A stretch of DNA of 64,000 nt from JAICYJ01 sp963797565 (lineage in GTDB: Bacteria > Actinomycetota > Thermoleophilia > Gaiellales > JAICJC01). The DNA is taken from NCBI GenBank assembly GCA_963797565.1, contig CAWCPM010000015.1, forward strand, positions 385,186-449,185. Reading direction: 5' to 3'. A model generated the notes under the pieces. The model saw nothing but the letters and a program-made list of their open reading frames with translations, ran no database searches and was not told the origin of the DNA. How positions within the stretch are numbered: position 1 is the stretch's first letter; the number at the start of each line of letters is the position of its first letter. Of this stretch, positions 16,841 through 25,748 are shown piece by piece. The position numbers and the translations under genes were made by a program.

Positions 16841-17065
16841 AGATGGTTGATTCCACGAGCTGCGCGGCGCGCCGTCCGCGATCTGCGTCATCGCAGATCG
16901 CTCCCGACCGGCGCAAGCCATGGCTTGCGCCTCGTGTCTGGGACACGTTGGACGCCACGATCGTCCTTGGCCAGGACATGCCCAGCCTGCCCTGCGGACG
17001 CTCCCGTCGTCCAACGCGCCCCATCCTGCGCCCAGCATCCACGCATCCCGTGGAATCAACCATCT
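16841..17065. repeat. 225-bp element bounded by 17-bp perfect inverted repeats, rich in hairpins
   Basis: The outer arms AGATGGTTGATTCCACG (16841-16857) and its exact complement (17049-17065) enclose 191 bp. Inside are a 10-bp perfect stem with a 4-nt loop (16878-16887/16892-16901), a perfect 22-bp palindrome (16910-16931), a 6-bp hairpin (16933-16947), a 5-bp hairpin (16963-16977) and an 8-bp pair (16946-16953/17009-17016). No reading frame or obvious target-site duplication was found. It looks like a MITE/REP-type element or a large regulatory hairpin; its right end touches the -10 of the next gene. Confidence 0.75.
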
Positions 17066-17070
17066 ACGAT
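17065..17070 (+). promoter_or_regulatory. -10 element TACGAT of the gamma-glutamyltransferase gene (leaderless)
   Basis: TACGAT begins on the last base of the inverted-repeat element and is followed by 6 nt and GTG 17077. If the element is mobile, it has supplied the spacer and -35 region of this promoter. Confidence 0.45.
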
Positions 17071-17076
17071 CCGCGC

Positions 17077-18423
17077 GTGACCTGGTCCCTCTCCCCGAGC
17101 CGGCCGCCCGCGATCGGTCGTGGCGGCATGGTCTCGACCAGCCAGCCGCTGGCCGCGCTGACCGGCGCGGAGGTGCTGCGGGACGGCGGCAATGCCATGG
17201 ACGCGGCGCTGGCCGCCGCCGGTGTGCTGGCCGTGACCGAGCCCAACCAGTGCGGCGTCGGCGGCGACCTGTTCGCGATCGTCCTTCGCGATGGCGAGCC
17301 GCCGGTGGGGCTGAACGCCAGCGGGCGGTCGCCGGCCGATCCCGGCGATGCGCTGCCCGAGCTGTTCGGCCCGCGCAGCGTGACCGTGCCCGGGTGTCCG
17401 TCCGGCTGGGCCGACCTTGCCGAGCGGTTCTCGTCGCTGGGCTTGGCGGCCGCGCTGCAGCCGGCGATCGCACTCGCCCGGCGCGGCTTCCCGATGCAGC
17501 CGCGCAACACCGGAGAGTGGACCGAGGACTGGGGCGAGCTCTCGGGCGAGGCCCGCGAGGTGTTCCAGCCACGCCCGTACTTCGCCAACCCAGCGCTGGC
17601 CGACACGCTGGAGACGATCGTGGCCGGCGGCTTCTATCGGGGCGACACCGCAGCGGCCATCGCCGGCGCCTGCTGGCTCGCTCCCGGCGACCTGGAGGCG
17701 CACCGCAACGACTGGGTGGAGCCGCTGCCGTTCAGCTATCGCGGCCACCGGCTGCTGGAGATGCCGCCGAACGGCCAGGGCTCGATCGCAGGCTGGGCGC
17801 TCGAGTCGCTGCCCTCACCCGAGCTGCCCGACCAGGTGGAGGCGCTGGCCGCCGCCTACGAGCGCGGCTACGCCACCATCGGCGGAACGGCGTACGTCTG
17901 CGCGGCGGACGGGGACGGCATGGCCGTCTCGCTGATCCAGAGCATCTTCTACGGCTTCGGCTCCCAGGTGATCGTGCCCGGCCACGGCTTCATGCTCCAG
18001 AACCGCGGCTCCGGGTTCGTCGAGCCGCCCGGCCACCCCAACGGGTTCGCACCCGGCAAACGCCCCTTCCACACCATAATCCCGGCCGCCCTGCTCGATG
18101 CCGACGGCCGCTGGGCGGCGGTGCTCGGCGTCACCGGCGGGCAGTTCCAGCCGCAGGGCCACGTGCAGGTGCTGGTCAACATGCTCGAGCACGGCCTCGA
18201 TCCGCAGGCCGCGCTCGACGCGCCCCGCTACCGGCTGGAGGAGGACGGCACCGTGTCGCTCGAGCCGCCGCTGGAGCACCTGGTCGACCGCTTCGGCCGG
18301 CCGGCCAACGTGGTCGCGGACGTTGGCAATTTCGGCAACGGACACGTCATCCAGCGCGACGCGGAGGGGATCCTGCGCGGCGGCACCGAACCGCGGCGCG
18401 ACGGGCTGGCGGTCGGGGTCTAG
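17077..18423 (+). CDS. gamma-glutamyltransferase family protein (Ntn hydrolase)
   Basis: A 448-residue self-processing amidohydrolase of the gamma-glutamyltransferase family. The precursor would be cut before Thr271 in ATIGGTAYVCAADGDGMAVS, freeing the nucleophilic Thr of the small subunit. Other family segments are LRDGGNAMDAALAAAGVLAV near residue 35-53, GVGGDLFAIVL, and GSGFVEPPGHPN. It lacks a signal peptide and is shorter than classical secreted enzymes (usually more than 520), so a cytosolic transferase or acylase of the cephalosporin-acylase-like branch is possible. GTG 17077 was chosen for its position 6 nt after a -10 element. It converges on the diguanylate cyclase gene. Confidence 0.85.
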   Translation: MTWSLSPSRPPAIGRGGMVSTSQPLAALTGAEVLRDGGNAMDAALAAAGVLAVTEPNQCGVGGDLFAIVLRDGEPPVGLNASGRSPADPGDALPELFGPRSVTVPGCPSGWADLAERFSSLGLAAALQPAIALARRGFPMQPRNTGEWTEDWGELSGEAREVFQPRPYFANPALADTLETIVAGGFYRGDTAAAIAGACWLAPGDLEAHRNDWVEPLPFSYRGHRLLEMPPNGQGSIAGWALESLPSPELPDQVEALAAAYERGYATIGGTAYVCAADGDGMAVSLIQSIFYGFGSQVIVPGHGFMLQNRGSGFVEPPGHPNGFAPGKRPFHTIIPAALLDADGRWAAVLGVTGGQFQPQGHVQVLVNMLEHGLDPQAALDAPRYRLEEDGTVSLEPPLEHLVDRFGRPANVVADVGNFGNGHVIQRDAEGILRGGTEPRRDGLAVGV

Positions 18424-18433
18424 GGTTTACGGG

Positions 18434-20011
18434 CTAACCGGCCAGGCGCTCGTACTGCCCGGCCCGGATCACGCGGTCGCGGCCCGTCTCCTTGGCCTGG
18501 TAGAGCGCTCCGTCGGCGAGCGCGATCAGGTCGGCGCGGTCGTCGGCGTCGTGCGGGAACACCGCCCAGCCGATCGACGCCGACATCCGACGCCCCGCGG
18601 TGGGCGCGACGCCCAGCGCCTTCACCGCCTGGCGGGCCCGCTCCAGCAGGTCGGCCACGCCGCCCTCGTCGGCCGTCTCCAGGATCAGGGCGAACTCCTC
18701 TCCGCCGACGCGGAACACGCGATCCGACGCTCGCAGCGATTCGCGGATGCCCTCGCCGGCCCGCCGCAGCACCGCGTCGCCCTCCGGATGTCCGAACGAG
18801 TCGTTCACCTGCTTGAAGTGGTCGAGGTCGACGATCGCGAGAGTGAATCCCAGCCCGCGCCGCTTGGAAAGCGCCACCCGCCGCCGCAGCTCCGCCTCGA
18901 ACGCGCGCCGGTTGGGCAGCCCCGTGAGCGCGTCGTGCCCGGCCGCACGCTCCAGGTTCTCCTGCCGCAGCACCGTCCGCCACAGCGCCGACAGGTGGCC
19001 CAGGAGCAGGTCGAGCGCCTGGTGGTCGTGCTCGTCGCCGCGCTCGGGCTCGAAGCAGACCGAGACGTGCAGGCCCTCGCCGGCGTCGTCCACCTCGATC
19101 GCGAACTTGGGCAAGCCGTGCGACGGGTGCGCGGGCGCCGCGCCCTCGCTGACGATGAAGCAGTGCGCGCCGATCGCCTCGCGCGGCACCATGTGGGCGA
19201 ACCCGATCAGCTGGCTGCGCGTGACCGCGCCCTTGGCGCGCACGCTCCAGGCCATCACCGCCTCGATCTGGTTGCTCCAGCGGGCCTCGCGCTCACGGCG
19301 CGCATCGGCCTCGGCGGCCAGCGTGAACGCCCGGCGCAGCAGCCGCACGCCGCCGGCGAACAGGATCATCAGGCCCAACAGGATCGATCCCTCGCGGATC
19401 AGGTCGGCGATGTGCGCGTGCTGCTTCGTGGCCGAGCGCGCGTCCTGCGTCTCACCCGTCAGCGACGAGGCCAGCAGGGTCAGCTGCCCGGTGATCTCAG
19501 CCACCTTCCCGCTGGGTGCCGGGTTGCCGGCGGGAGACAGGCCCCCCTGTCCGCCGTGGGGCCGGGCCAGCTCCAGCGCGGCCGCATTCTCCCAGGCCGC
19601 TATGTCGCGGGTGGCACCGGCGAGCAGCTGCTGGTCGGTGTGGTGGTTGCCGGCCGTGATCGTGGCCCGCCGGAGGGTGGCCAGCGCCGCCCGCGTGTCG
19701 CGGCCGCCGGCCGAGAACTGCTCGCGGTAGAGCGCCTCACCCGTCGACCGGTACCCGAGCACGTTCGCCGCCTGGCCCTGGATCTGGGCCTGCAGCTGCG
19801 CCACGGCCAGCTCGGCGTCGGCGTTCGCCCGCGCCCGGCGCGTGGCGTCGTCGCGGTAGTGCGAGGCCACCACGCTGGCCAGCGCCACCGACAGCAGCAC
19901 GCCGATCGATGCGGCCATCCAGAGCAGCGCGAAGCGCCGGATCTGGGTGGACGTGCGGTCGCGTTCGCCCACGGCGAGGCGACCCGCCTGCGGGGAGACG
20001 GTGGGGGTCAT
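18434..20011 (-). CDS. membrane-bound diguanylate cyclase (GGDEF protein)
   Basis: A 525-residue sensor enzyme that makes c-di-GMP from GTP. A membrane helix near residues 30-50 and another near 200-220 flank an extracytoplasmic helical domain of about 150 residues, a CHASE3-like layout. A cytoplasmic stretch resembling a GAF domain follows (about 240-350). The C-terminal GGDEF domain has HDALTGLPNRRAFE, DLDHFKQVNDSFGH and the active-site GGEEF. An inhibitory I-site RASD sits five residues before GGEEF, so product feedback is expected. ATG 20011 is the best start; an in-frame GTG lies two codons upstream. The PilZ protein at 12 kb is a possible receptor. Confidence 0.92.
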   Translation of the reverse strand: MTPTVSPQAGRLAVGERDRTSTQIRRFALLWMAASIGVLLSVALASVVASHYRDDATRRARANADAELAVAQLQAQIQGQAANVLGYRSTGEALYREQFSAGGRDTRAALATLRRATITAGNHHTDQQLLAGATRDIAAWENAAALELARPHGGQGGLSPAGNPAPSGKVAEITGQLTLLASSLTGETQDARSATKQHAHIADLIREGSILLGLMILFAGGVRLLRRAFTLAAEADARREREARWSNQIEAVMAWSVRAKGAVTRSQLIGFAHMVPREAIGAHCFIVSEGAAPAHPSHGLPKFAIEVDDAGEGLHVSVCFEPERGDEHDHQALDLLLGHLSALWRTVLRQENLERAAGHDALTGLPNRRAFEAELRRRVALSKRRGLGFTLAIVDLDHFKQVNDSFGHPEGDAVLRRAGEGIRESLRASDRVFRVGGEEFALILETADEGGVADLLERARQAVKALGVAPTAGRRMSASIGWAVFPHDADDRADLIALADGALYQAKETGRDRVIRAGQYERLAG

Positions 20012-20078
20012 GGTCACAACATCGCCGCGGGGCCGAAATTCAGCATCCCCCTTCGGCGGGGTTGACGCAGGCCCGTTG

Positions 20079-20792
20079 TTAAGGAGCGCGCCGGTCGTTC
20101 GCCACGAACGCGGCGTGCGTGACCGGCATCTTCCCGGCGAAGAAGTGCTCGACCGCCTCGGCGTAGCGGCGGATCTCGCGCTGGGCGGTCTCGGAGTTGC
20201 GGAGCGATACGAAGTTCATCAGGCTGCGCGCGTTCACCGTCCAGTAGAACTGGGTGTAGATCGCCACCGGCAGCACGTTTCGCGCCACCTCCTTGGCGAC
20301 GTTCTGCTCGAGCAGCTCCAGGTACGTCTCGTAGGCGGTGCGGTAGACCGCCAGCTGCGCCTCACGCGTGTGCTCGGCCAACGCGTCGTTGACCGGCTCG
20401 AAGCTGTAGGAGCCGGGCTTTCCGACCTGCGTGCGCACATCCTCCGCGGCCGGCAGATAGAACTCCGGCTCCAGCTGCGAGTACCGCGCCGACCACTCGT
20501 TGAACGACCCGATCCGGTGGCGCTGCCACTCCCGGCAGACGAAGATCGGGCACTTGATGTGAAACCGGAAGGCGTTGTGCTCCGTGGGGCTGCCGTGCCG
20601 TTCTCTGATCAGAAAACGGATCAGGCCCTCCTCGCGCTCCGTCATCTCGCTCGACTGCTGCGCGAACGAGACGCGTGCCGAGTTGACCACCGACAGGTCG
20701 TCGGCCATGCTCGCGTCGAGCCGCACGAAGCCGTGGTCGAGCACGTCGATCTGGTCGCTGGCGGCGTTCACCGGCTGCTCCATGGTGGCCAT
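20079..20792 (-). CDS. thyX: flavin-dependent thymidylate synthase
   Basis: A 237-residue FAD-dependent thymidylate synthase that methylates dUMP to dTMP with methylene-tetrahydrofolate and NADPH. The ThyX signature RHRIGSFNEWSARY spans residues 91-104. Further conserved parts are RERHGSPTEHNAFRFHIKCP and NARSLMNFVSLRNSETAQ near the C-terminus. ThyX yields tetrahydrofolate rather than dihydrofolate. ATG 20792 lies 7 nt after a minus-strand TATCCT (plus 20800-20805), predicting a leaderless mRNA; a second ATG three codons in is possible. The upstream neighbour on the same strand is a pteridine-reductase-like SDR. Confidence 0.96.
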   Translation of the reverse strand: MATMEQPVNAASDQIDVLDHGFVRLDASMADDLSVVNSARVSFAQQSSEMTEREEGLIRFLIRERHGSPTEHNAFRFHIKCPIFVCREWQRHRIGSFNEWSARYSQLEPEFYLPAAEDVRTQVGKPGSYSFEPVNDALAEHTREAQLAVYRTAYETYLELLEQNVAKEVARNVLPVAIYTQFYWTVNARSLMNFVSLRNSETAQREIRRYAEAVEHFFAGKMPVTHAAFVANDRRAP

Positions 20793-20799
20793 GATCTCA

Positions 20800-20805
20800 A
20801 GGATA
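20800..20805 (-). promoter_or_regulatory. -10 element TATCCT of thyX (leaderless)
   Basis: Minus-strand TATCCT is followed by 7 nt and ATG 20792. It gives thyX its own start inside the 36-bp gap after the SDR gene. Confidence 0.45.
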
Positions 20806-20828
20806 TGCGGGGCCGCGGTCGGTATCCG

Positions 20829-21545
20829 TCACGGCCGCAGGATCCGGCCGCCGTCCACGATCAGGTTCTGGCCGGTGAAGAAGTCGGCCTCGATGCAGTA
20901 GCGGACGGCCTGTGCCACATCAGCCGGATCGCCGAGCCGGCCCAGCACCGTCTCCTCGCCGTCGCCGCGCACGTCGTCGGGCATCAGCACCGGCCCGGGG
21001 GCGACGCCGCAGACGCGCACGTTGTCGCGGCCCCAGTCGGCGGCCAGGCACTTGACCAGGTGGATCTGCGCCGCCTTGGCCGCGCCGTGCGCCGCGAACC
21101 TCGGCCAGGGCTGGATCCCCGCCACGTCGGTGATGGCCACGATCACGCCGCCTCCCGATTCGCGCATCAGCCGGTACGCCGCCTGCGCACCGAACACGAA
21201 GCCCTTGGCCGTCGAGTCCATCGCCGCGTCCCACAGCTGCTCGTCGATCTGCTCGGCCGGCCGCGCCTCGAACCCGCCGGACGGCGTGTACACGTAGACG
21301 TCGAGGCCGCCCAGCTCGGCCGCCGTCTGCTCCACCAGCTTCCGCATCTGCTCCGGCCGCGAGGAGTCGGCCGGCCGCGAGGAGGTGTGCACGCCCAGCT
21401 CCGCGATCTCTGCGACGGTGCGCGCCGCCGCCTCCCGCGAGCTGTGGTAGCTGATGCCGACGTTGGCGCCGCCGCGGGCCAGGTCGAGCGCGATCGCGCG
21501 ACCCACCCGGTGGGCGCCGCCCGCCACCAGCACGTTCGTCCCCAT
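20829..21545 (-). CDS. SDR-family oxidoreductase resembling pteridine reductases, atypical active site
   Basis: A 238-residue short-chain dehydrogenase/reductase. The cofactor loop GGAHRVGRAIA with the following SYHSSREAA matches pteridine reductase (PTR1/FolM)-like SDRs, which bind NADPH through the Arg and Ser/His-Arg pattern. In those enzymes Asp replaces the usual catalytic Ser; here ITDVAG places Asp140 at that spot. The catalytic Tyr of YxxxK is replaced: FAAHGAAKAAQ gives His153 and Lys157. The end has FFTGQNLIVDGG, normal for the family. The ATG at 21545 starts the first strand cleanly; GTG 21554 is an alternative. Its position beside thyX suggests a folate or pterin role, but that is inference. 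Confidence 0.78.
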   Translation of the reverse strand: MGTNVLVAGGAHRVGRAIALDLARGGANVGISYHSSREAAARTVAEIAELGVHTSSRPADSSRPEQMRKLVEQTAAELGGLDVYVYTPSGGFEARPAEQIDEQLWDAAMDSTAKGFVFGAQAAYRLMRESGGGVIVAITDVAGIQPWPRFAAHGAAKAAQIHLVKCLAADWGRDNVRVCGVAPGPVLMPDDVRGDGEETVLGRLGDPADVAQAVRYCIEADFFTGQNLIVDGGRILRP

Positions 21546-21594
21546 CAGCCTCACAGGCCGAGGAATGCGAGTCGGGGGTACGTCATTGGCGGGG

Positions 21595-21626
21595 TATGCT
21601 AGTCGGCACTACAAGGACAGAAGGAG
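21595..21626 (+). promoter_or_regulatory. -10 element and Shine-Dalgarno of sod
   Basis: TATGCT (21595-21600) is a good -10; AAGGAG (21621-21626) lies 9 nt before ATG 21636. Unlike many genes here, sod has a normal leader with a ribosome-binding site. Confidence 0.55.
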
Positions 21627-21635
21627 TGAGCCAGC

Positions 21636-22259
<624 letters not shown>

Positions 22260-22280
22260 TCCGGCGACATCCGTGAGCTG

Positions 22281-22317
22281 ACGGCGGGGTGGGGCCCGAG
22301 CGGCCCCGCCCCGCCGT
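22281..22317 (+). terminator. terminator-like hairpin after sod
   Basis: Arms 22281-22296 and 22302-22317 pair over 16 positions, 15 Watson-Crick and one G-T, around a 5-nt loop. The stem is almost pure G+C. A T-run is absent. Confidence 0.7.
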
Positions 22318-22342
22318 CGCAGTATTCGACAAGGGGAGCGGT

Positions 22343-23621
22343 GTGAGCGCAAAGACGGTCGTGTTCTTCCCGGAGGGCGCCTTCGGCCCGACCAACAACT
22401 GCGTCGGCATCGGCGAGCAGCTGCGCGCCCGCGGCCACCGCGTGGTGTTCATCGTCGAGGAGTCGTTCGCGGGCACGCTCGAGGCGCGCGGGTTCGAGGA
22501 GCGGCTGATGCGGCTGGGCCCGCCGCCGGAGGTGGAGGAGGCGCCCGGCCAGTTCTGGAAGGACTTCATCCGCGACACGGCACCGGTCTTCCGCAAGCCC
22601 ACGATCGAGCAGCTGGCGGGGTTCATCCAGCCCACCTGGGCGGCGCTGCTGGAGGGTGCCCGCTACGTGCAGCCGCGGCTGCGCGAGATCTTCGACGAGC
22701 TGCGCCCCGACGTGATCGTCGAGGACAACGTGTGCGGCTTCCCGGCCGTCGTCACGGCGGAGGCGCCGTGGGTGCGGATCGCCTCCTGCAACCCGCTCGA
22801 GCTGAAGGACGCCGACCTGCCGCCCGTGTTCTCGGGCTACCCGGTCGCCGACCGCAGCGGCTGGGCTGACTTCGTGCGCGAGTACGACACCGTGCACCGT
22901 CCGCTCTGGCAGGACTTCAACGAGTGGGTGCAGGAGCAGGGTGCGCCGCCGCTTCACGACCTCGAGTTCATCCACCAGAGCAGCGACCTCAACCTCTACC
23001 TGTACCCGGCCGAGGCCGACTACGCGCGCAGCACCCCGCTCGACGCATCGTGGCACCGCCTGGAGTCGTGCGTGCGCACCGGCGACGGCGAGTTCCAGCT
23101 GCCGGAGCAGCTGCGCGGCGGCGCACGGCGCGCTGGTCTACCTGTCCCTGGGCTCGCTGGCATCGGCCGATGTGGCGCTGATGGAGCGGCTGGTGGAGGT
23201 GCTGGGCGCGACCGGGCACCGCTACATCGTGTCCCGCGGCCCTCAGCACGACCAGTACCAGCTGGCCGGCAACATGTGGGGCGAGGAGTTCCTGCCCCAG
23301 CCGGCGATCCTGCCGATCGTCGACCTCGTCATCACCCACGGCGGCAACAACACCACCACCGAGTGTTTTCACCACGGCAAACCGATGATCGCGATGCCCG
23401 TGTTCTGGGATCAGTACGACAACGCCCAGCGCCTGGACGAGACGGGGTTCGGCGTGCGGCTCCCGACCTACACCTTCGAGCCCGAGCAGATCACGTCGGC
23501 GATCGACCGGCTGGTGTCGGACCGGGCGCTCCACGACCGCCTGGCCGGCATCTCGCGGCGGCTGCAGGCAGACCGTGGCACCGTGGTTGCCGCGGACCTG
23601 ATTGAGCGTCTCGCTGCCTGA
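22343..23621 (+). CDS. GT1-type (UGT/macrolide-like) glycosyltransferase, frame interrupted near 23120
   Basis: A glycosyltransferase of the GT-B, family 1 type, about 425 residues after repair. The N-terminal half (start GTG 22343, preceded by AAGGGGA) has FPEGAFGPTNNCVGIGEQLR and runs in frame to about 23120. The C-terminal half continues one frame over with LVYLSLGSLAS and the donor-binding VITHGGNNTTTECFHHGKPM, ending at TGA 23619-23621. Both parts are plainly one protein, and a +1 slip around 23115-23128 (a GCG/GGC-rich stretch) joins them. A true pseudogene is possible, but the intact downstream overlap with the kinase gene argues for an indel error. Acceptor unknown. Confidence 0.8.
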
Positions 23622-24816
23622 CGGCTCGGCGCTGGCCGAGCAGATCGCCGCGGCCCGCTGGTACGGCGGCAAGGGAGCCGCGATCGAGACCGTCACGGAG
23701 CAAGATCGGCTGGAGCTGCCGGGCGGGGCCGCGCTGCACGTGCTGGCGGTGCGGGCAGAGAATCGCGCCGACGAGTGCTACCTGTACCTGACCGGCGAGG
23801 AGCGGATCGGCGAGCCGCTGGTGCACGCGATCGCGGGGGGTGGCGACCACGGCGACTGGTCGTTTCGGCCGGGGATGGTGCTGCCAGGGCTGCTGCCTGC
23901 CGACCTTTCGCAGCGGCCGATCGGAGCCGACCAGTCGAACACGACGGTGGTGGTGGGCGAGCGCCTGGCGCTGAAGATGTACCGGCGTCTGGAGCCGGGG
24001 CGGCATCCCGATATCGAGATCGGGCAGTATCTGACCGAGCAGGCCAGCGTCGCGTTCGTGCCCGCGTACGCCGGCGCCGTCCGCTGGCGCGGGCACGCCA
24101 TCGCCATGCTGCAGGCCTACGTGTCGAACGCCGAGGACGGGTGGGAGTGGGGAGCGGCCGCGGTGCAGGCGGGCGAGGTCGGCGACATCGCGCGGCTGGG
24201 TGCGAACAGCCGCACCCTGCACGGGGCGCTGGCGCAGCTGGAGTCGCGGCCGGCAACGGCCGCCGAGCAGCGCGACTGGCGGCGGTCGGCGGATGCGCAG
24301 CTGCACCGGGTGCTGGAGTTGGTGGACGCGGACACGCGCTCCGAGCTGCAGGGCTACGCGCCACGGCTGCGCGAGGAGTTCGCGGTCGTCGAGCAGGGCC
24401 CGCCGCCGCTGTTGACGCGGGTCCACGGCGACTACCACATCGGGCAGATCCTGCGCTCGCGCGACGGCCTGCGAGTGGTCGACTTCGAGGGCGAGCCGAC
24501 CAAGGGCCTGGCCGAGCGGAGCGCCCTGGGTACGCCGTTGCGTGACGTTGCGGCCATGCTGCGCTCGTTCGACCACCTCGCCCGTTACGTCGACCGCGAC
24601 CTGATGCCCGGCCACCCGCGGCAGATCGAGGCGTGGATCGTGAACGCGCGCGAGGCCTTCCTGGAGGCCTACGGCGACCACGATCCGCGGCTGCTGCGCG
24701 CGCTCGAGGTGGAGAAGGAGACCTACGAGTTCGTCTACGCCGCCACGTTCCTGCCCGAATGGACGTACGCGGCGCTGGGCGGGATGCGGTGGCTGATGGG
24801 GGTGCGGGCGCAGTGA
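23602..24816 (+). CDS. maltokinase-family sugar kinase (maltokinase or glucosamine kinase)
   Basis: A 404-residue kinase with the aminoglycoside-phosphotransferase-like fold of maltokinases. It begins with AARWYGGKG, the N-terminal cap motif; has ALKMYRR with the ATP-binding Lys; the catalytic loop VHGDYHIGQIL; the metal-binding DFEGEP; and TPLRDVAAMLRSFDH. Known members phosphorylate maltose or, in actinobacterial clusters, glucosamine. The next gene encodes a two-domain SIS protein like the isomerase half of GlmS, which favours an amino sugar; this is inference. The likely start is TTG 23602, overlapping the glycosyltransferase by 20 bases. Confidence 0.78.
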   Translation: MSVSLPDGSALAEQIAAARWYGGKGAAIETVTEQDRLELPGGAALHVLAVRAENRADECYLYLTGEERIGEPLVHAIAGGGDHGDWSFRPGMVLPGLLPADLSQRPIGADQSNTTVVVGERLALKMYRRLEPGRHPDIEIGQYLTEQASVAFVPAYAGAVRWRGHAIAMLQAYVSNAEDGWEWGAAAVQAGEVGDIARLGANSRTLHGALAQLESRPATAAEQRDWRRSADAQLHRVLELVDADTRSELQGYAPRLREEFAVVEQGPPPLLTRVHGDYHIGQILRSRDGLRVVDFEGEPTKGLAERSALGTPLRDVAAMLRSFDHLARYVDRDLMPGHPRQIEAWIVNAREAFLEAYGDHDPRLLRALEVEKETYEFVYAATFLPEWTYAALGGMRWLMGVRAQ

Positions 24817-25748
24817 ACAGCGAGGGGTTCCTGGCCGACATCCTGGGGGAGCCGGAGGCGCTCGAGCGGGTCGCCGCCGCCTATGGCGACGGGCACCTGG
24901 AGCGGATGCTCGACCGGCCGCGCCTGCTGCTGATCGGGATGGGCAGCTCCGGCTATGCGGCCGGCACGGCCGTCGCGGCGCTGCGCAGCCGCGGCCTCGA
25001 CGCGCACGCGGAGCTTGCCTCGACCGGCACGCCGCAGCCGGCCGCAGCGGACACGCTGGCGATGCTGATCTCCGCGTCGGGCGGATCCGGTGAGACGCTG
25101 GAGGCGCTGCGCCGCCACGCCGGCGCCAGCCGCGTACTGGCGATCACGAACACGCCCGGGAGCGCTCTCGCCGCCGAGGCGGACGAGTCGCTGGACGTGC
25201 TCGCCGGCCCGGAGGCGGGAGGTGTCGCGTGCCGCAGCTTCGCCTGCACCCAGGCGGTGCTGGCGCTGATGTGCGGCGCGCCGGCAGACGACATCCGGAT
25301 GGCGGCCGCGGCGGTGGCGCAGCTGATCGAGGGGCGTGAGAGGTGGCTGCCCGGGCTGGTCGAGGTCGCGGAGGCGAGCCGCGGCGTCTGGGTGTGCGGG
25401 CCGGCCGAGCGGTTCGGGTCGGCGCAGCAGTCTGCGCTGATGCTGCGCGAGGGGCCGAGGATCATCGCCGACGCGTGTGAGACCGGCGACTGGCTGCACG
25501 TGGACGTCTACCTGACCAGGCCGCCCGGGTACGCGCTGCTGCTGCTGGGCGGATCGCGCTACGACGCGGAGGTGGCCGGCTGGCGGCGGGAGCGCGATTT
25601 CCGGCTGGTGTCGGTGGGGCGAGAGGTCGCGGGGGCGGACGCGGCGATCGCGTTTGACGGTGCCGACCGGCGGGTGGTGGCGGCGATCGCCGAGACGGCC
25701 GTGGCGGAGCTGCTGGCTGCCGAGCTGTGGCGGAGGAATCCGATCTGA
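24813..25748 (+). CDS. double-SIS-domain protein, GlmS-isomerase/AgaS-like
   Basis: A 311-residue protein made of two SIS (sugar isomerase) domains, as in the C-terminal half of GlmS. Phosphosugar-binding signatures are GMGSSGYAAGTAV and SASGGSGETLEALRRH in the first domain and CGPAERFGSAQQSALMLREG in the second. The glutaminase domain of GlmS is absent, so it may act as a deaminase/isomerase or bind a phosphosugar. GTG 24813 overlaps the kinase stop (GTGA), and its own stop overlaps the next gene (TGATG). With the kinase it probably handles glucosamine 6-phosphate or a related sugar. Confidence 0.78.
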   Translation: MNSEGFLADILGEPEALERVAAAYGDGHLERMLDRPRLLLIGMGSSGYAAGTAVAALRSRGLDAHAELASTGTPQPAAADTLAMLISASGGSGETLEALRRHAGASRVLAITNTPGSALAAEADESLDVLAGPEAGGVACRSFACTQAVLALMCGAPADDIRMAAAAVAQLIEGRERWLPGLVEVAEASRGVWVCGPAERFGSAQQSALMLREGPRIIADACETGDWLHVDVYLTRPPGYALLLLGGSRYDAEVAGWRRERDFRLVSVGREVAGADAAIAFDGADRRVVAAIAETAVAELLAAELWRRNPI

